A DNA stretch of 64,000 nucleotides, taken from assembly GCF_036983985.1 (NCBI RefSeq), contig NZ_JALAHQ010000002.1, positions 434,001 through 498,000 on the forward strand, read 5' to 3'. The notes beneath the pieces are model-generated. The model saw nothing but the letters and a program-made list of their open reading frames with translations, had not been told where the DNA came from and did no database searches. This stretch comes from Alishewanella metallidurans (lineage in GTDB: Bacteria; Pseudomonadota; Gammaproteobacteria; Enterobacterales; Alteromonadaceae). Positions within the stretch are counted from its first letter, which is position 1. The number at the start of each line of letters is the position of its first letter. This document shows, piece by piece, positions 8,522 to 19,129 of this stretch. The translations under genes were made by a program, and so were the position numbers.

Positions 8522-9018
8522 CGGGTATCCCTCTTTATAAAGCCGATTGCAAGCGTCAAAATATACTTGAGTATATTACGAAACAAGCTGCTCGTAGGCA
8601 ACTAAACAAAGGAAGTAGTTTGCGCCACCGTCAGCTACCCCAAAATGAGTAAAATGTTGCAATAGCATAGCAAAAAGCTTCCCCACGCAACGCAGGTAAA
8701 CGCATTGATAATTAATTTAAACCACAGCGTATAACTATTTGATACTCGACTAAAGTTTGAAAAAATTACCACCTTGTAGGTATATTTACATATATAATCA
8801 ACGTATAACAACGAGACAAACTGCCGCTAGATTACGCTGTAATTTAATATTTAACTAATAACGGCCGCACAGACGCTTAGCTACACTAATTTAAAAATCA
8901 ACAGCTTAAATTAAGAATGACTATATCTAGTTTAGCGATGGTCTAAACTCTAACTTGATGAGTAGTTAATCAATAAACCCATAGTGCCAGTTTATAAAGC
9001 GTTAACTGAGGATTTTGT
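8522..9018. other. Divergent intergenic region, modA / chemoreceptor
   Basis: About 500 bp without a gene. It holds the ModE-like operator near modA (8555-8580) and an AT-rich stretch around 8750-8830. Promoters for modABC and for the chemoreceptor are expected here. I see no terminator and no small ORF with a convincing ribosome site. Confidence 0.5.
8555..8580 (-). promoter_or_regulatory. Candidate ModE operator upstream of modA
   Basis: The core AATATAC-TTGA-GTATATT is a perfect 7-bp inverted repeat, flanked on one side by ACG and on the other by GCGTCA. ModE operators in enterobacteria have TATA-rich half sites ending in CG, which fits. Its position 40 bp before modA and the presence of modE in the window support the call. 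A closely similar sequence occurs at 19117-19137. Confidence 0.6.
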
Positions 9019-10572
9019 ATGAGAAAGAATTTACCGATAACCAACAACGAAAAAACCTTCTCAGCGGACAGTAAGCTTATCTCTGTTACTGACTTAAAAG
9101 GCACCATTTTAGAATGCAACGACGCCTTTGTTGCGGTAAGTGGCTTTGATAAAACGGAACTGGTTGGTCAACCACATAATACTATTCGTCACCCAGAGAT
9201 GCCGGCACAAGCTTTTGCTGTAATGTGGTCTTATATTAAAGCGGGTAAGCCGTGGATGGGTTTAGTAAAAAACCGCTGTAAAAACGGCGATTATTACTGG
9301 GTAGATGCTTACGTAACCCCAGTGACCCAACAGGGTAAAGTGGTGGGTTATGAATCTGTGCGCTCCTGCCCAACCCGCGAAGATGTGGCGCGTGCCGAAG
9401 CCTTATATGCCAATATAAATGCAGGTAAAAAAACGTCAGCAATAATTCAAATTACCGCGCCGCAGCTATTACTTGGTTTAGCCGTTGTGGTGTCAGCAGC
9501 ACTGTTTATCAACGATTATCGCACCTTAGCTGAGGTCGCCTTTGCTAGTTTTATTGGCCTTTATATTCTTATTAGCACTTATCGTAGTAAAACCAACTTA
9601 TTCAGCCTTACTAAACTATTAACGACCAGTTTTACCGATGATTTAGCTACTAAAACCTATACTGATGCTAGCGGTGATCTGGGCAAATTAACGGTGGCTA
9701 TTTTAAGTCAGAAGGCGCATTTAGGCACGGTTATTTCTCGAATTGAAAACGCGGCTAAGCATGTTGCTAGCGAATCCGACATTGGCCATAAGTTAACGCT
9801 AAAAACCTGTGAAGAAATAGAACGACAGCAAGCTGAAACTTTCCAAGTTGCCACCGCAATGAACGAAATGACCACCACTATTGCCGAAGTAGCTAAACAT
9901 GTATCAGAAACCGCAAACCATGCTGAAATTGCTAACGAGTTGTCATTGCAAGGCAACCAAGTTGCCGAAACAACTCGGCAGTCTATTCACCGGCTTAGAG
10001 ACACCGTGGCTAACATTGCCACCTCGGTAGCTGAAGTATCAGAGCAAACCGCACTGATTGCTCAAGCTGCGCAAATTATCGAGCAAATTGCCGACCAAAC
10101 AAACTTATTAGCGCTTAATGCTGCAATAGAAGCCGCCAGAGCTGGCGAGCAAGGTCGAGGCTTTGCGGTGGTTGCAGACGAAGTGCGAAACTTAGCTAAA
10201 CGTACGCAAGAATCTACCCGTGATATCTACACTATTGTAAAAGCGCTGACTAGCAAAGCACACAATGCGGTAGACACCGCCAATTTAGGGGCAAAAGCCG
10301 CCGATGACGGTTTAGAGCAAGTGGTGCAAAGCGGTAAAATGCTAAGTGGTATTACTAACGCCGTTGAACAAATTGCCCATATGGCGACGCAGATGGCGGC
10401 AGCTGTTGAACAGCAAGCGCATGTCGCTGATGATATTAACCGCCAAGTTGTTAATATTTCTGACTTAGCAAGTACCAGCTCCGCGACAGCAAATCACACA
10501 ACAGATTCTATCACCTTGCTTAAAACTACCGCCGATGAGCTACATGAACTTGTTGTACGTTTTAAACAATAA
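9019..10572 (+). CDS. PAS-domain methyl-accepting chemoreceptor (Aer-like)
   Basis: This 517-residue energy- or redox-taxis receptor has an N-terminal PAS domain (about 20-125, with TILECNDAFVAVSGF and IRHPEMP) like Aer. A short membrane hairpin follows (about 147-185), then a signalling domain with the conserved hairpin tip around residue 354-390 (IADQTNLLALNAAIEAARAG). There is no periplasmic sensor. Aer binds FAD to sense the respiratory state; FAD binding here is inferred. The gene is followed 47 bp later by a GGDEF/EAL gene. Confidence 0.9.
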   Translation: MRKNLPITNNEKTFSADSKLISVTDLKGTILECNDAFVAVSGFDKTELVGQPHNTIRHPEMPAQAFAVMWSYIKAGKPWMGLVKNRCKNGDYYWVDAYVTPVTQQGKVVGYESVRSCPTREDVARAEALYANINAGKKTSAIIQITAPQLLLGLAVVVSAALFINDYRTLAEVAFASFIGLYILISTYRSKTNLFSLTKLLTTSFTDDLATKTYTDASGDLGKLTVAILSQKAHLGTVISRIENAAKHVASESDIGHKLTLKTCEEIERQQAETFQVATAMNEMTTTIAEVAKHVSETANHAEIANELSLQGNQVAETTRQSIHRLRDTVANIATSVAEVSEQTALIAQAAQIIEQIADQTNLLALNAAIEAARAGEQGRGFAVVADEVRNLAKRTQESTRDIYTIVKALTSKAHNAVDTANLGAKAADDGLEQVVQSGKMLSGITNAVEQIAHMATQMAAAVEQQAHVADDINRQVVNISDLASTSSATANHTTDSITLLKTTADELHELVVRFKQ

Positions 10573-10619
10573 CTGAGATGCGCACTATTGCCGTGTTTTA
10601 TTTAAGGAATGTGTAATAA

Positions 10620-13496
10620 ATGCGAGCTTTTTTATACAGTAAAAATATATTCCCGCTATTTTTTCTGGCTCTAAGCGCGATAGCCGTTATCGCGCTATCA
10701 ATTGTTATGCAATTTTTACAATTACAGATTGTGCATTTATGGGTAACCCATCTAACTCTAGAATTAATCTCGGTATTTGTCGCAATTTCGGTTGTCGCCG
10801 TTATTTTTCAGCGCAAAGATCCGGACAAAAGTAGCTTTAGTAATACTATTGTGTTCGGTTTTAGCTGTATTGCTTTACTCGATTATTTTCATACTCTGTC
10901 TTATCCCGGTATGCCTAATTTATTTACTGCTAGCTCGCCGGAAAAAGCCATTGTCTTTTGGCTATTTGCGCGCAGCATTGAGCTACTTACCTTTATCGCC
11001 ATCGCTTTTAAACTGAAGCTAAAAGGCCGCAAGCTGAACTGGCTTTTGGCTGCCATTGCATTAAGTACATTGATATTTTATATAAACATTTATCATTCTC
11101 AGCTGTTACCACCCACCTTTGATCCCGCTACCGGCGTGACTGACTTTAAAACCAATGCCGAATTTAGCTTCTTTATCGGTTATGCATTATTAACCGGGTT
11201 GTATTGGTATCAATATACTCGCAGCCACTTTAGCCAACATCTGTATTTTGCTGCAGCCAGCTTTGCAATGGCACTATGCGCATTAACGTTAACTCACTAT
11301 CTAACCACCTCAGACTTTGCCCTGCTACTGGGGCACTTATTTAAAATCGTATCCGCAATATTTATTTATATGGCTATTTATTGGCACGAAATAAAACGCC
11401 CGTACCAACTCGCTCACATTGCCGAACAAAAAACCGATAAAAAAGAATTAGAACTGCAAACTATTTTAGAAAGTATGCCGCTAGGTGTCGTACGTTTTGA
11501 TCAATCGTTAAAGCTGCTATATACCAATAGCTTTGCAAAAAACATGTCGCATATTTTTAAAGGTTCGCAAGTTGATCAACATCTCTCTGACGTATTTCCA
11601 GCAAAGATCGCATCACTGTGGCAACAACATTGCGTTCAAGCACTCTCTGGTAAAAAAGCCGAGTTTTATTACGATTATATTTTTGCCGAAAATGTACAGG
11701 TTTATCGCGAAATTATTATTGTTCCTGAAATAAATCTTGCAGGGAAAACCGACACTATTCTTTGCTTAGTCATTGATTCATCAGAAAAAGAGCATGCCAA
11801 ACGTAAAGAATTAATAGCACTACGTGAAACAGAAAAATTAAGGCGAGCGCTAAACGAACACGCCATCGTCGCTTATACCGATATTCGTGGCATTATTACC
11901 TCGGTTAACGATAAGTTTTGTCAGATCTCTCAGTACTCACGACAAGAGCTAATTGGCAATAGTCATCAGCTCATTAATTCAAAATACCATCCCCGAAGCT
12001 TCTTTAAAGACATGTGGCTAAGCATTAGCACCGGTAAAATTTGGCAGGGTGAAATATGCAATAAAGCTAAAGATGGTAGCTTGTACTGGGTAAATACTAC
12101 CATAGTGCCATTTTTAAATGACCGCGGAAAACCAGAGCAATATATTGCTATTCGCGCCGACATTACCGAGCGCAAATTGGCCGAACAAGAAGCTCTGCGC
12201 CTAGCTTATTATGATGAACTCACATCACTGCCTAATCGACGTTTATTAAAAGAACAATTAGAGCGTAGCATTAACAACAGTGAACCTAATACCGCGAATG
12301 TTCATGCTTTACTGCTTATCGATTTAGATAATTTTAAAGATGTAAACGACTCGTTAGGCCATGCTATGGGCGACGAACTGCTAAAACAAGTGGCTATGCG
12401 CCTGCAACACAGCACCTATGCAAACCAAACGATTGCTCGGCTAGGTGGCGACGAATTTGTAATTTTAATTGCTAACTTAGCCACCAGCAAACAAGAGGCA
12501 TCGATTAAAGCCGGCGATCAAGCAGAGCATATCCGCGTAGCCTTATCCGAGCCCTATACGCTTGAAAACGAAATAGTCTCGGTTACACCCAGTATTGGCG
12601 TTACCTTGTTAGATAGCACAGTATGCGATGCGGCAGAGTTTTTAAAACAAGCCGATATTGCCATGTATCAATCTAAGGCTCGGGGTAGAAATCAAGTTAC
12701 CTTCTTTGACCCACAGCTACAATTTGCACTAAACCAACGCAACGACATTTTACGCGAGTTGATCCACGCTACAGATAAACAAGAGCTGATACTTTACTAC
12801 CAACCTATATACAACCAACAGAAAGCAATAGTCGGTACAGAGGCCTTAATTCGCTGGAACAACAGCCAGTTAGGCATGGTACCGCCAGATCAGTTTATTC
12901 CGGTTGCCGAGCAAGCCAATCATATTCTTGTAATTGGTAATTGGGTTTTACATACCGCCTGTCAGCAATTACAACAATGGGCTAGCGATAAACAGCGTGC
13001 ACACTGGACTATTGCGGTAAACATTAGCGCGAAGCAGCTACAACAAAAAGATTTTGTCGACATAGTGACAACCGCACTAACACAATACCAGGTGCCGCCA
13101 CAACGTTTAAAGCTTGAGATAACAGAAAGCATGTTGCAGGAAGATGTTGATAATACTATTGCAGCAATGAGCAAACTGCGTGAAATAGGCGTACGCTTCT
13201 CATTAGACGATTTTGGTACTGGCTACTCTTCACTAAGCTACCTAACCAAATTACCCATAGACACGCTGAAAATTGACCGCTCTTTTGTTGATAATATGAT
13301 TAACAGCAAAGAAGACACCGCCGTTGTAAAAGCGATACTGTCATTGGCTGCCAGCTTAAAGTTAGAGGTTGTGGCCGAAGGTGTAGAAACCGCAGAGCAA
13401 ATGGCGTTTTTAATTAGCGCCGGTTGTCAACATTATCAAGGTTATTTACTTAGCAAGCCGTTACCTATTGAACAGCTACTACTGCTCGACAGCTAG
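10620..13496 (+). CDS. MASE3-type membrane sensor with PAS, GGDEF and EAL domains
   Basis: This 958-residue cyclic-di-GMP enzyme has an N-terminal region of about seven or eight membrane segments (1-265, MASE3-like). Two PAS-like domains follow (about 275-395 and 405-520), then GGDEF (RLGGDEF near residue 606) and EAL (TEALIRW near residue 740). Both active-site motifs are intact, including DDFGTGYSSL of the phosphodiesterase, so it could make and degrade c-di-GMP. The second PAS resembles the one in the preceding chemoreceptor. The pair may respond to related redox cues. Confidence 0.9.
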   Translation: MRAFLYSKNIFPLFFLALSAIAVIALSIVMQFLQLQIVHLWVTHLTLELISVFVAISVVAVIFQRKDPDKSSFSNTIVFGFSCIALLDYFHTLSYPGMPNLFTASSPEKAIVFWLFARSIELLTFIAIAFKLKLKGRKLNWLLAAIALSTLIFYINIYHSQLLPPTFDPATGVTDFKTNAEFSFFIGYALLTGLYWYQYTRSHFSQHLYFAAASFAMALCALTLTHYLTTSDFALLLGHLFKIVSAIFIYMAIYWHEIKRPYQLAHIAEQKTDKKELELQTILESMPLGVVRFDQSLKLLYTNSFAKNMSHIFKGSQVDQHLSDVFPAKIASLWQQHCVQALSGKKAEFYYDYIFAENVQVYREIIIVPEINLAGKTDTILCLVIDSSEKEHAKRKELIALRETEKLRRALNEHAIVAYTDIRGIITSVNDKFCQISQYSRQELIGNSHQLINSKYHPRSFFKDMWLSISTGKIWQGEICNKAKDGSLYWVNTTIVPFLNDRGKPEQYIAIRADITERKLAEQEALRLAYYDELTSLPNRRLLKEQLERSINNSEPNTANVHALLLIDLDNFKDVNDSLGHAMGDELLKQVAMRLQHSTYANQTIARLGGDEFVILIANLATSKQEASIKAGDQAEHIRVALSEPYTLENEIVSVTPSIGVTLLDSTVCDAAEFLKQADIAMYQSKARGRNQVTFFDPQLQFALNQRNDILRELIHATDKQELILYYQPIYNQQKAIVGTEALIRWNNSQLGMVPPDQFIPVAEQANHILVIGNWVLHTACQQLQQWASDKQRAHWTIAVNISAKQLQQKDFVDIVTTALTQYQVPPQRLKLEITESMLQEDVDNTIAAMSKLREIGVRFSLDDFGTGYSSLSYLTKLPIDTLKIDRSFVDNMINSKEDTAVVKAILSLAASLKLEVVAEGVETAEQMAFLISAGCQHYQGYLLSKPLPIEQLLLLDS

Positions 13497-13526
13497 ATAT
13501 ACCAAGCTAGGCATAGCGAGAAAGGC

Positions 13527-13718
13527 CTAGTTGACCAGTTCAATACAATCTATTGGGCACACCGCAATGCAAGTGGGTTTATCATAAAAACCCACACACT
13601 CAGTACAAAGCTCAGCAGCCACCTGATAATGCTGTTCGCCTAAACTAATTGCATCGTTTGGGCACTCTGGCACACACATATCGCAATTAATACATGAAAC
13701 GTCTATTAGTGCAGGCAA
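13527..13718 (-). CDS. YfhL-family 2[4Fe-4S] ferredoxin
   Basis: This small ferredoxin (63 residues from the chosen start) has two cluster-binding motifs, CINCDMCVPECP and CTECVG...CIAVCP, as in YfhL-type ferredoxins. The start chosen is TTG at 13718, 6 bp after AGGGG. The longer open frame begins with a poorly matching extension. YfhL-type proteins are usually near 85 residues, so this one is short at its C-terminus. Its partner is unknown; the neighbouring trhP-type enzyme uses iron-sulfur chemistry, so a link is possible but unproven. Confidence 0.8.
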   Translation of the reverse strand: MPALIDVSCINCDMCVPECPNDAISLGEQHYQVAAELCTECVGFYDKPTCIAVCPIDCIELVN

Positions 13719-13840
13719 TTTCGCCCCTATAATGCTCAAAGCGGTAAAAAAAGTAGTATGCTTATTCAAACACATTACCGTTAGCATAGGTTTGATCTCT
13801 ATCAACAAGGTCGACAGCAACGAGTATAAAGGAGCTGGAA

Positions 13841-14767
13841 ATGTATAAAATAATCAGTTTATGCGTATTTTTAATTATGGCTTTTGTTAACTTAGCCAGC
13901 GCAAGCACTGCAGATTTAACGGCCATTTCTTTAAAACAATTTCCAGAGCTCTCAACAATAAACTTAAGCGCCGTGCCGGCGAATAAACCGTTATATATTA
14001 AAATGTGGGCGACCTGGTGCAAACCCTGTATGGAACAGATGCCGCATTTTCAACAGCTTTATCAACAGTATGGCGATAAAGTTAACTTCGTTGCTGTTAA
14101 CATTGATATTAATGAAAAACCCGAAGAAATAGCCAAGGTTATTGCTCGCTTTGGTTTAACCATGCCAGTTTGGATAGATGATCAAGGCAAGCTAGCGCTA
14201 GAGTTAGGCCTTGTTGGTACGCCGTTTTCTGTATTAATGAATAGCCAATGGCAACAGGTTTATACTAGTCACGAGTCAGATAATGTATTAGACGGCTTTA
14301 TACAGCGTTTAGCGCAGGGACAAAATTTAATTGCACAAGACGGCGAAAAAGCCAGCCCAGAACAACAGCAGCAGCTAGTTGCCCCCTACCTTAACGGTGA
14401 GCAGTATCTATTTTTTACTGCTACTTGGTGTGATTGGTATTTGGCCGAATCTCGTCCTGACATGTCAAAAAGCTGTATTCAAGCGCAGCAGCAACTAAAC
14501 GCCATAGCGCTGCAATTGCCGAACAGCAACTGGCATGGCATTGTTAATAATTTATGGACAGATCAACAAGCGCTTACTGATTTTAATCAGCAGTATGCAA
14601 TGAAAGTACCCTTTAGTATTGATAACAGCGGTGCGCTATTTCAACATTTTAACGTGCGCAGTATCCCAGTATTATTAAAACTAAAAGACGGCAAGGTGTT
14701 AGCTGAAATTAAAGACTTTTCAAACCCTACCGCCGTTATACAACAGCTACAGCAGTTACAGCGGTAA
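13841..14767 (+). CDS. Periplasmic TlpA-like protein with two thioredoxin-like domains
   Basis: A 308-residue exported protein with a signal peptide (about 1-22, ending near LASAS). The first domain has a TlpA/ResA-type active site, WATWCKPC (about residues 56-63). The second, from about residue 185, opens with TATWCDWY and lacks a CxxC, so it is probably not redox active. Such proteins reduce cysteines of cytochrome c or cuproprotein partners. An AAAGGAGCTGGAA ribosome site precedes the ATG. It overlaps the convergent trhP-like gene by 12 bp. Confidence 0.8.
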   Translation: MYKIISLCVFLIMAFVNLASASTADLTAISLKQFPELSTINLSAVPANKPLYIKMWATWCKPCMEQMPHFQQLYQQYGDKVNFVAVNIDINEKPEEIAKVIARFGLTMPVWIDDQGKLALELGLVGTPFSVLMNSQWQQVYTSHESDNVLDGFIQRLAQGQNLIAQDGEKASPEQQQQLVAPYLNGEQYLFFTATWCDWYLAESRPDMSKSCIQAQQQLNAIALQLPNSNWHGIVNNLWTDQQALTDFNQQYAMKVPFSIDNSGALFQHFNVRSIPVLLKLKDGKVLAEIKDFSNPTAVIQQLQQLQR

Positions 14768-16033
14768 CTGCTTAATCAGCATCGCGTACTGTAAATCTAT
14801 CGTTTGCGGTAGATGTACTAATAACTGATAGCAGGCACCTGGCGCCAGCAGTATATCGTGATGCTGGCTGTCTTTTAACCCCGTTAATTTAAAGCTGACA
14901 TTGCCGCTCGGTGTCATAACCAGCAAGCTGTCGCCTACGGCAAACCGGTTTTTCACTTCAACTAAGGCATAGCCTTGTGCGTCTTGCTGGCCGATAAACT
15001 CTGCCACTAATAGTTGCTCACCAGCGCTGTGGCTAGTGTCATAATTTTGCGTATCTTGCGGTTTATGGCGGCGTAAAAAGCCTTCGGTAAAACCGCGGTT
15101 TGCCATGCCCTCTAATTGATACAACAGGTTGGTATCAAACGGCTTGCCTGCAGCGGCATCGTCAATGGCTTGGCGATACACTTGCGCCGTGCGAGCGACA
15201 TAATAGGGCGATTTAGTACGGCCTTCTATTTTTAACGAACTTACGCCCATCGCGGTTAATGCAGCTACCTGTTCAACACCACGCAGGTCTTTAGAATTTA
15301 AAATATAAGTACCATGTAAATCTTCATCAATGGCCATCAGCTCGCCAGGGCGGCCTTGCTCTTCTAATAAAGCCGGTGTACTAATGGGCTTAAATTGCCC
15401 TACTTCATCTTTTTCAGCGCTATGAACCTTATACGGCCAGCGACAACTATTAGTGCAAGCACCCTGATTAGGATCGCGCTTATTAATATAACCTGACAAC
15501 AAACAGCGCCCAGAATAGGCCATACACAGTGCGCCGTGAATAAACACCTCAAGCTCCATATCAGGCACGTGGCGACGAATTTCGGCTATTTCATCTACTG
15601 CTAGCTCGCGCGATAAAATAACTCGTTCAACGTTGTGGCTTTGCCAAAACTTTACTGCTGCCCAGTTTACCGTATTGGCCTGCACCGATAAGTGCAGTGC
15701 CATTTTAGGGAAATGCTGCTGTAATAAATAAATAACACCAGGGTCGGACACAATTAGCGCATCGGGCTTTAGTGCCACTACGGCGGCCATGTCCTTAACA
15801 AAGTGCGTAAGTTTGCTGTTGTGCGGCGCAATATTTACCACTACATAAAACTTTTTATTAAGTGCATGGGCTTCATCAATACCGGTTTTTAGGCTGGCTA
15901 AATCAAAGTCGTTATTGCGCACCCGCAAGCTGTAACGGGGTTGCCCCGCGTATACCGCATCGGCGCCATAGGCAAAGGCTAAGCGCATGGCTTTTAAACT
16001 GCCGGCAGGAGAAAGTAATTCAGGTTTAAACAT
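14756..16033 (-). CDS. trhP: U32 family protein TrhP (YegQ), tRNA uridine hydroxylation
   Basis: This 425-residue U32-family protein has ELLSPAGSLKAMRLAFAYGA at the N-terminus and the cysteine cluster CMAYSGRCLL...GACTNSC (about residues 168-195), which in this family binds an iron-sulfur centre. TrhP (YegQ) acts with prephenate as donor in 5-hydroxyuridine formation at the tRNA wobble base. YhbU-type relatives are shorter, so TrhP is the best fit. Confidence 0.85.
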   Translation of the reverse strand: MFKPELLSPAGSLKAMRLAFAYGADAVYAGQPRYSLRVRNNDFDLASLKTGIDEAHALNKKFYVVVNIAPHNSKLTHFVKDMAAVVALKPDALIVSDPGVIYLLQQHFPKMALHLSVQANTVNWAAVKFWQSHNVERVILSRELAVDEIAEIRRHVPDMELEVFIHGALCMAYSGRCLLSGYINKRDPNQGACTNSCRWPYKVHSAEKDEVGQFKPISTPALLEEQGRPGELMAIDEDLHGTYILNSKDLRGVEQVAALTAMGVSSLKIEGRTKSPYYVARTAQVYRQAIDDAAAGKPFDTNLLYQLEGMANRGFTEGFLRRHKPQDTQNYDTSHSAGEQLLVAEFIGQQDAQGYALVEVKNRFAVGDSLLVMTPSGNVSFKLTGLKDSQHHDILLAPGACYQLLVHLPQTIDLQYAMLIKQLPL

Positions 16034-16230
16034 GGCTAACGGCTCACAAGATAATACAGCGCGCTAGTGTAGCGCGCGTAACAAGCTGGATATTGATATG
16101 TCGCAATACTTAGTTAGTCAGCATAAGGTTCATGCTATTAACATTGCACTACGGCAGCTTTTACCGACGATTTTAAACCTGCGGCAAAATTATTAAGCCG
16201 CTCGGTTCGGCTATCGCTAGGCAACACGAC

Positions 16231-17403
16231 CTAAATTATTAAGCTGGGGTTAGCGTGCAATGAGGCAAATAGACAATCACCAATATCAGAAATAAACGGC
16301 ACCGTTAAGCTACCTTTACTCAGCTGCTTATCAAGCTGTTGCACTACAGAAGTAGCACTTAACGCCTGAGCCTTTGGTTGGGCTTGGTTTAACTTGGGTA
16401 TTAAGGCACTAAAGGGGGCTATTGGCTGCAATAGTAGCGCCTGTAGTAACGGCTTTAACGCAACATCGGTATAATTCTCTTTGCCAATAACTAATTGCTG
16501 CTGTCCTAACTCAATTAGCTTTTCTGCTGGGAAAAATTCGGCATTAGCAGCAAAGTTGCTATCAGTTTTAATTACGCCAATTTGTAATATTAGATCAGCC
16601 TCTCGCAATAACTGTGCTGGGCGCGTATCGGTTTTATCTAAAAACACACCTTGGTATTGCGCCTGTTGTTGGTTAAAGCAGGCTCGGCCCATTAAAGTAC
16701 TAACAAAAGGGATATTAAGCTTCGCCGCTAAGGCTTCTAGCTCAGCTACAGCACCAAAACGACGTACATCAACACCGGCCAGAATAACTGGATTTTGTGC
16801 GTAATTTAATTGTTCTGCTAAATGCTCAGCCGCTAGCGTAAGCGCTGCAATATCAGGTTGTGGCGCAGTGTACATAGCGGCAACTGTGGTATTAAACAAC
16901 ACGGCATCGCGAGGTATTTCAATTAACACCGGTAAGTTTTGCTCTTTCGCGGTTTTAAACGCCAAGCGAATATCGTTACCAGCGCGCTCTGGGTTATCTA
17001 AACGCACTTGGCAGGCTGTTATTTCTCGATAAATATCACGCTGCGAGTCAATGTGTTTTGCTTGGTGATGAATTTGTAAACCGCTATTAATTTCAGCCAC
17101 ACTTGGAAACCCAGCAATAACCACTAAGGGTACGTGTTCAACATAGGCTTGGGCTACCGCATTAACCGCATTGAGGGCGCCAGCGCCATAAGTAAGCAGC
17201 ACAACTGACGGATTATTACTAATACGCGCCGCGGCATCAGCGGCAAATACCGCCGAGGGTTCATGACTTAAATAGTACAAGGGTAACTGATTTCGCTGCT
17301 GTAATTGTTCAAACAACGGCAATACAAAGTCACCTGGAATACCAAACAACTGTTTTACACCAAATAAGTCTAGCTCTTGCAGCAGTGCGTCGACCAATAA
17401 CAT
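16231..17403 (-). pseudogene. ThDP-dependent decarboxylase lacking its C-terminal domain
   Basis: The protein matches indolepyruvate/phenylpyruvate decarboxylases: FGIPGDFVLPLFEQL, the catalytic-type Glu in LSHEPSAVFAADAAA, and a central Rossmann-like domain. It stops after ISDIGDCLFASLHANPSLII, at 390 residues, where relatives continue for about 130-150 residues with the GDG...NN thiamine-diphosphate site. The missing part makes activity very unlikely. The start is ATG 17403, six bases after GGAG. Together with the damaged neighbour it marks a region of gene loss. Confidence 0.75.
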
Positions 17404-17462
17404 AAACATCTCCGTTTTATTCAGTGCGAATAGACCAAGCGATTTTAGTATTGGTATATATA

Positions 17463-17496
17463 ACAAAATTGCCCCGCAATAATACGGGGCATAAGG
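17463..17496 (-). terminator. Rho-independent terminator
   Basis: GCCCCG (17471-17476) pairs with CGGGGC (17485-17490) around an 8-base loop. On the minus strand the stem is followed by AATTTTG. It lies just after the stop of the fused TonB/molybdopterin frame and would end leftward transcription. Confidence 0.55.
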
Positions 17497-17516
17497 GGTA
17501 TAACTAAGGCGAGGTA

Positions 17517-19129
17517 TTAGTCGGCTATGCGCACAACGTCAATTTGCTTTAACCAGCGCACATGGCGTGGGCCAGTGCGTGTATCTTTGCTCGACACCAT
17601 AGCAATGCGACCTTCAAAGTCGTTTAATGGCAAACCATCTTTTTCAAAAAACACCAGTACGCCCTCGCCTATTGGTGAGTTAAATTCAATACCGCTACTT
17701 TCAACACGACCAATATTTTGCATCTGCGATAAAATGCCAGACACGTTGGCTACCGCTTGAATTTTGTCGCTAACATCACTAAAAAATATCGCTGCTTCTA
17801 ACAGGCTGTTTGCGTCGAACTGGTGCTGATAACCTAGTTCGTAATTAGTTGCCTGCTCGGGCTGCAAATTAGGGTTTTCAATAAAACTACCCAAACGCTG
17901 TGAATAACGATCTTTTAAGCTAGGTAAACGAGTTTTTGCCGCTATAGTACTGTACAGACGGGCATTATTGCCTAAATCGTAAAACAAACCGAACTGGCTG
18001 TCGGTGGCACTTTTTGCCTTAGGTAAGCTATAAAGATTACCGTCGTTAAACACCGCATCGGGTGTTAACTTGTGGTACGACAGCCCCACTGCTAGCAATA
18101 AGTTGTCGGTTAATGTCAGGTTGTCTTCGGCCGCGATTGAAAACAGCGTATCTTCATATTCTGTATTAAGATGGCCTGTAGCGTCTGTTTCTTGGTGTTT
18201 ATCGGCTTTATAGTGGCTAACTACACGCAGTTGATGGTTAGTTAGCCGTAACGATTCTAGTATTACCGAGCCGCCTAGCGCCGTATCATGGTAAATACTG
18301 CGGCCGCTACCAACACTGCCTTTACCTTGGCTTTTAAGTTTGGTGTAAGTACCGTCAATAAATGAGGTCACTTCGTTATCGTAGCTGTCGTGATACGCCC
18401 TAACCGTTAAGGTTTCTAAACTGCTTAGTTTAGTGCGGCTAATAAAGTACGCGCCTTCTTTATCCCAAAATGGCCATTGCCAGTACCTAGCATAGGCCGG
18501 CTCTGCTGATGGCGGCTGGCCTTTTTCGCCTTGTTGACGGTACACACTTAGCGAGTATTCTTCACCTTCCGACGGTAAATAGCCTAATTTAAATGACAGC
18601 TTTGAGTCGTTATACTGGCTATTATCACGCACGCCGCCATCTTCGGTAGCCGTTGGCGTAAAATCATCTGATAACTTAAAACCGTTAGCATCATTAAATG
18701 ATGCTCCACCTTGCACATACCATTTACCCTGACGCGAACCTAGATTAACTGCCGCTTGGCGTTGCTGCACAGCACCTATACCTAGCGTTGCATCTGCCTC
18801 AAACGCTTGCTGGGGTTTACGCGAAATAAGGTTAATGGCACCGCCTAAAGCATTTGGCCCGTATGCAACCGAGCTAAAGCCTTTGGCCACCTGAATAGCG
18901 GCTAAATCAGCGGTGGTAAAACGGTTAAAATCGATATAGCCGTCGTAAGGCACGTAAACCGGAATACCATCTATAAATAGCGGTACTTGGCGCGAGTCGA
19001 AGCCGCGCACGGTGATCAGTTTTTCGTTACGCGAATTTTGGCTTAACGTAATACCCGATAATAAATTTAATGCATCGCCCACATTATCACGGCTAAACTT
19101 ACGTATTTCGTCACTACTTATACCTTAGT
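17517..19129 (-). pseudogene. Chimeric gene: TonB receptor fragment fused to molybdopterin-domain tail
   Basis: Most of the frame is a TonB-dependent outer-membrane receptor: plug (DNVGDALNLLSGITLSQNS, VRGFDSRQVPLFIDGIPVY, YGPNALGGAINLIS) and barrel strands to about NIGRVESSGIEF. The frame is open only from about 19129, so the signal peptide, TonB box and start are missing; a GTG at 19082 is the first possible start. From about 17670 the sequence changes to GVLVFFEKDGLPLNDFEG...GPRHVRWLKQIDVV, which looks like the end of a sulfite-oxidase-type molybdopterin-binding protein, not a barrel. An in-frame deletion fusion is the simplest reading. Confidence 0.7.

Noticed and set aside
8750..8830. 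AT-rich TATATTTACATATATAA as another ModE site
   Set aside because: It has TATA-like repeats but lacks the spaced symmetry shared by the two accepted sites.
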